Below are positions 41,315 to 42,915 of a stretch of DNA of 42,915 nucleotides, piece after piece. This DNA is from an uncultured Alphaproteobacteria bacterium (GTDB lineage Bacteria; Pseudomonadota; Alphaproteobacteria; RF32; CAG-239). The stretch lies in NCBI GenBank assembly GCA_949297145.1, contig CASFQO010000006.1:1-42915 (forward strand). The letters run 5' to 3'. The notes beneath the pieces are model-generated. The model searched no databases. It was given only the letters and a program-made list of their open reading frames with translations, and was not told the DNA's origin. Every line of letters begins with the position of its first letter. The first letter of the stretch is position 1. A program made the translations under genes and the position numbers.

Positions 41315-42915
41315 ATGACTGAGAAGAAAAAATATTACCCCGAATTAAATGCTAAAATCAATTTTCCGGAAATGGAAAAGAATATTTTGAACTTCTGGGA
41401 AGAAGATAAAACTTTTGAAAAATCTGTGCATAACCGTGACGGTGCTGCCGAATTTGTCTTCTATGACGGTCCTCCGTTTGCAAACGGTACACCTCACTAT
41501 GGTCATATGATGGTTTCATATGTTAAAGATGCGGTTGCTCGTTTCCAAACAATGAGCGGTAAAAAAGTTGAGCGCCGTTTAGGTTGGGACTGCCATGGTT
41601 TGCCGGCTGAAATGTCTGCCGAAAAACAACTTGGTGTTTCCGGCCGTAAACAGATTGAAGCTTATGGTGTCGAGAAATTTAATGATTTCTGCCGTAAAGA
41701 TGTTTTGAAATATTCCAATATTTGGGTTGATATGTTTAAACGTATCGGTCGTTGGGTGGACTTTAATCATGATTATAAGACTATGAACCTTCCTTTTATG
41801 GAAAGTGTTATCCATAACTTTAAGGAACTTTATGATAAGGGGTTGGTTTATGAAGATTATCGCGTCCTTCCTTATTCTTGGGCTGCAGAAACACCGCTTT
41901 CCAACTTTGAAGTAAACCTTGGATATCGCGATAAAACCGATAATGCCATTACGGTTATGTTTACATTGGAAAATGGGCAGAAAATTTTGGTTTGGACGAC
42001 AACGCCTTGGACGCTTCCTTCTAACTTGATGTTAGCCGTCGGAAAAGACATTGATTATGTTGTAATGAACGAAAACGGTCAAGATTATATTTTGGCGGAA
42101 GCTAGACTTGGAAGCTATAAAAAACAACTTGAAAATGCTTCATTAGTGAAAAAAATTAAGGGTTCTGATTTGGTTGGTTTGAGCTATACGCCGATGTTCC
42201 CTTATTTTTCTCACTTAAAAGATAAAGGTGCTTTTAAGGTTTTGAGCGGTGAATTTGTTTCTACCGAAGATGGTACCGGTGTTGTTCATATTGCACCGGG
42301 CTTTGGTCAAGACGACTTTGATGTTTGCCGTGCTTATGATGAGAATTTTCCGGTTGTTTGCCCGGTAGATGAAGCCGGTAAATTTACGGCAGAAGTTCCT
42401 GATTATGAGGGAAAGCAAGTTTTTGAAACAAATGAACCGATTATGCAATGGCTTAAAGCTAATGGTCTTTTGGTAAAAAAAGAACAGTACACTCACACTT
42501 ATCCGTATTGCTGGAGAACTGATACACCTTTAATTTATAAGGCGATGTCTTCTTGGTTTGTTAAAGTTACGGATTTTCGTGATGATATGGTTAAAAACAA
42601 TCAGCAGATTAACTGGTTGCCGGCGCATATTAAAGATGGTCGTTTTGGTAAATGGCTGGAAGGAGCTCGTGACTGGTCTATTTCTCGTAACCGTTTTTGG
42701 GGTACGCCAATTCCTGTTTGGAAATCTGATAATCCAAAGTTCCCGAGAGTTGATGTGATGGGCTCTATCGAGGAAATTAAAGAGAAGACTGGATTTGTGG
42801 TTGATAATCTGCACAAACCTTATATTGACGATGTGGTTTATCCAAACCCTGATGACCCGTCCGGAAAAACTATGATGCGCCGTGTATCCGATGTTTTTGA
42901 CTGTTGGTTTGAAAG
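41315..42915 (+). CDS. ileS: Isoleucyl-tRNA synthetase, type 2 (eukaryote-like), 5' part
   Basis: The first 533 codons of IleRS; the gene runs off the right edge. It charges tRNA-Ile and edits mischarged valine. The HIGH motif appears as PHYGH in FYDGPPFANGTPHYGHMM, followed by GWDCHGLPAE, the editing-domain start WTTTPWTLPSN and the DCWFE motif at the window end. The KMSKS loop lies beyond it. The form FANGTPHYGH with GKKVERRLGWDCHGLPAE and DCWFES matches the eukaryote-like type 2 IleRS of Rickettsia, chlamydiae and some others, not the E. coli type; this type is known for low sensitivity to mupirocin. ATG 41315 was chosen with GAGGA 11 bases upstream; a TTG at 41309 is an alternative start. 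Confidence 0.93.
   Translation, partial: MTEKKKYYPELNAKINFPEMEKNILNFWEEDKTFEKSVHNRDGAAEFVFYDGPPFANGTPHYGHMMVSYVKDAVARFQTMSGKKVERRLGWDCHGLPAEMSAEKQLGVSGRKQIEAYGVEKFNDFCRKDVLKYSNIWVDMFKRIGRWVDFNHDYKTMNLPFMESVIHNFKELYDKGLVYEDYRVLPYSWAAETPLSNFEVNLGYRDKTDNAITVMFTLENGQKILVWTTTPWTLPSNLMLAVGKDIDYVVMNENGQDYILAEARLGSYKKQLENASLVKKIKGSDLVGLSYTPMFPYFSHLKDKGAFKVLSGEFVSTEDGTGVVHIAPGFGQDDFDVCRAYDENFPVVCPVDEAGKFTAEVPDYEGKQVFETNEPIMQWLKANGLLVKKEQYTHTYPYCWRTDTPLIYKAMSSWFVKVTDFRDDMVKNNQQINWLPAHIKDGRFGKWLEGARDWSISRNRFWGTPIPVWKSDNPKFPRVDVMGSIEEIKEKTGFVVDNLHKPYIDDVVYPNPDDPSGKTMMRRVSDVFDCWFE

Noticed and set aside
1-42915. CRISPR array, complete insertion sequence or prophage
   Set aside because: No regularly spaced repeats, transposase, integrase or phage genes were seen; the only mobile-element hint is the hairpin at 101-118.

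Overview
The window comes from an AT-rich Gram-negative bacterium, most likely a host-associated alphaproteobacterium. The outer-membrane lineage is shown by BamB, an MsbA-type exporter, a lipoprotein signal and a type V autotransporter. The alphaproteobacterial reading rests on the rimP-nusA-ylxR-infB-rbfA block with a YlxR protein carrying an L7Ae-like second half, and on a eukaryote-like (type 2) isoleucyl-tRNA synthetase of the kind found in Rickettsia. This is inference from family resemblance; there is no rRNA gene in the window.

Layout. 1-189: two hairpins at the left edge. 190-3321 (-): a TrmA/RlmD-family RNA methyltransferase followed by transketolase. 3472-9375 (+): a duplicated-architecture membrane protein, a YfgM-like protein, BamB, ThyX and Der; this is the conserved yfgM-bamB-der block with thyX inserted. 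9441-12490 (-): an orphan type IV-like prepilin, then an MsbA-like exporter with a MIF-like tautomerase gene downstream. 12632-13359 (-): a cold-shock protein whose mRNA seems to start in a hairpin, and a small unknown protein. 13496-14538 (+): tRNA-Gln followed by a very AT-rich orphan gene. 14614-15345 (+): a TrpF-like TIM-barrel protein. 15386-22805 (-): mutY, tRNA-Leu, uppP, xseA-ftsY-mtaB (overlapping genes) and two tandem membrane-anchored GT8 glycosyltransferases. 22942-23436 (+): pgpA. 23499-25586 (-): a small unknown protein and an Uup-type ABC-F ATPase. 25715-29420 (+): an exported Sel1-repeat protein, a YbhN/LPG-synthase-type membrane protein and an exported HExxH protein. 29430-35474 (-): mscL with a zinc ribbon, then rbfA, infB, ylxR, nusA and rimP. 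35643-41135 (-): a 1830-residue autotransporter. 41315-end (+): the first 533 codons of ileS.

How the genes work together. Most of the content is housekeeping: translation initiation and transcription elongation (rimP operon), ribosome assembly (Der, RbfA), tRNA and rRNA modification, envelope biogenesis (BamB, YfgM-like, UppP, PgpA, MsbA-like, FtsY) and DNA repair (MutY, ExoVII). The accessory layer is surface and host-interaction flavoured: the giant autotransporter with ankyrin, EGF-like and repetitive passenger regions, the exported HExxH protein, Sel1 repeats, the MIF-like protein, the orphan pilin and the anchored GT8 pair. The most unusual items are the autotransporter architecture, the exported HEKAH protein, the terminator hairpin that also supplies the mutY ribosome-binding site, and the hairpin in the rimP leader. 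No CRISPR array, complete insertion sequence or prophage is visible. No gene-free stretch exceeds about 250 bases.
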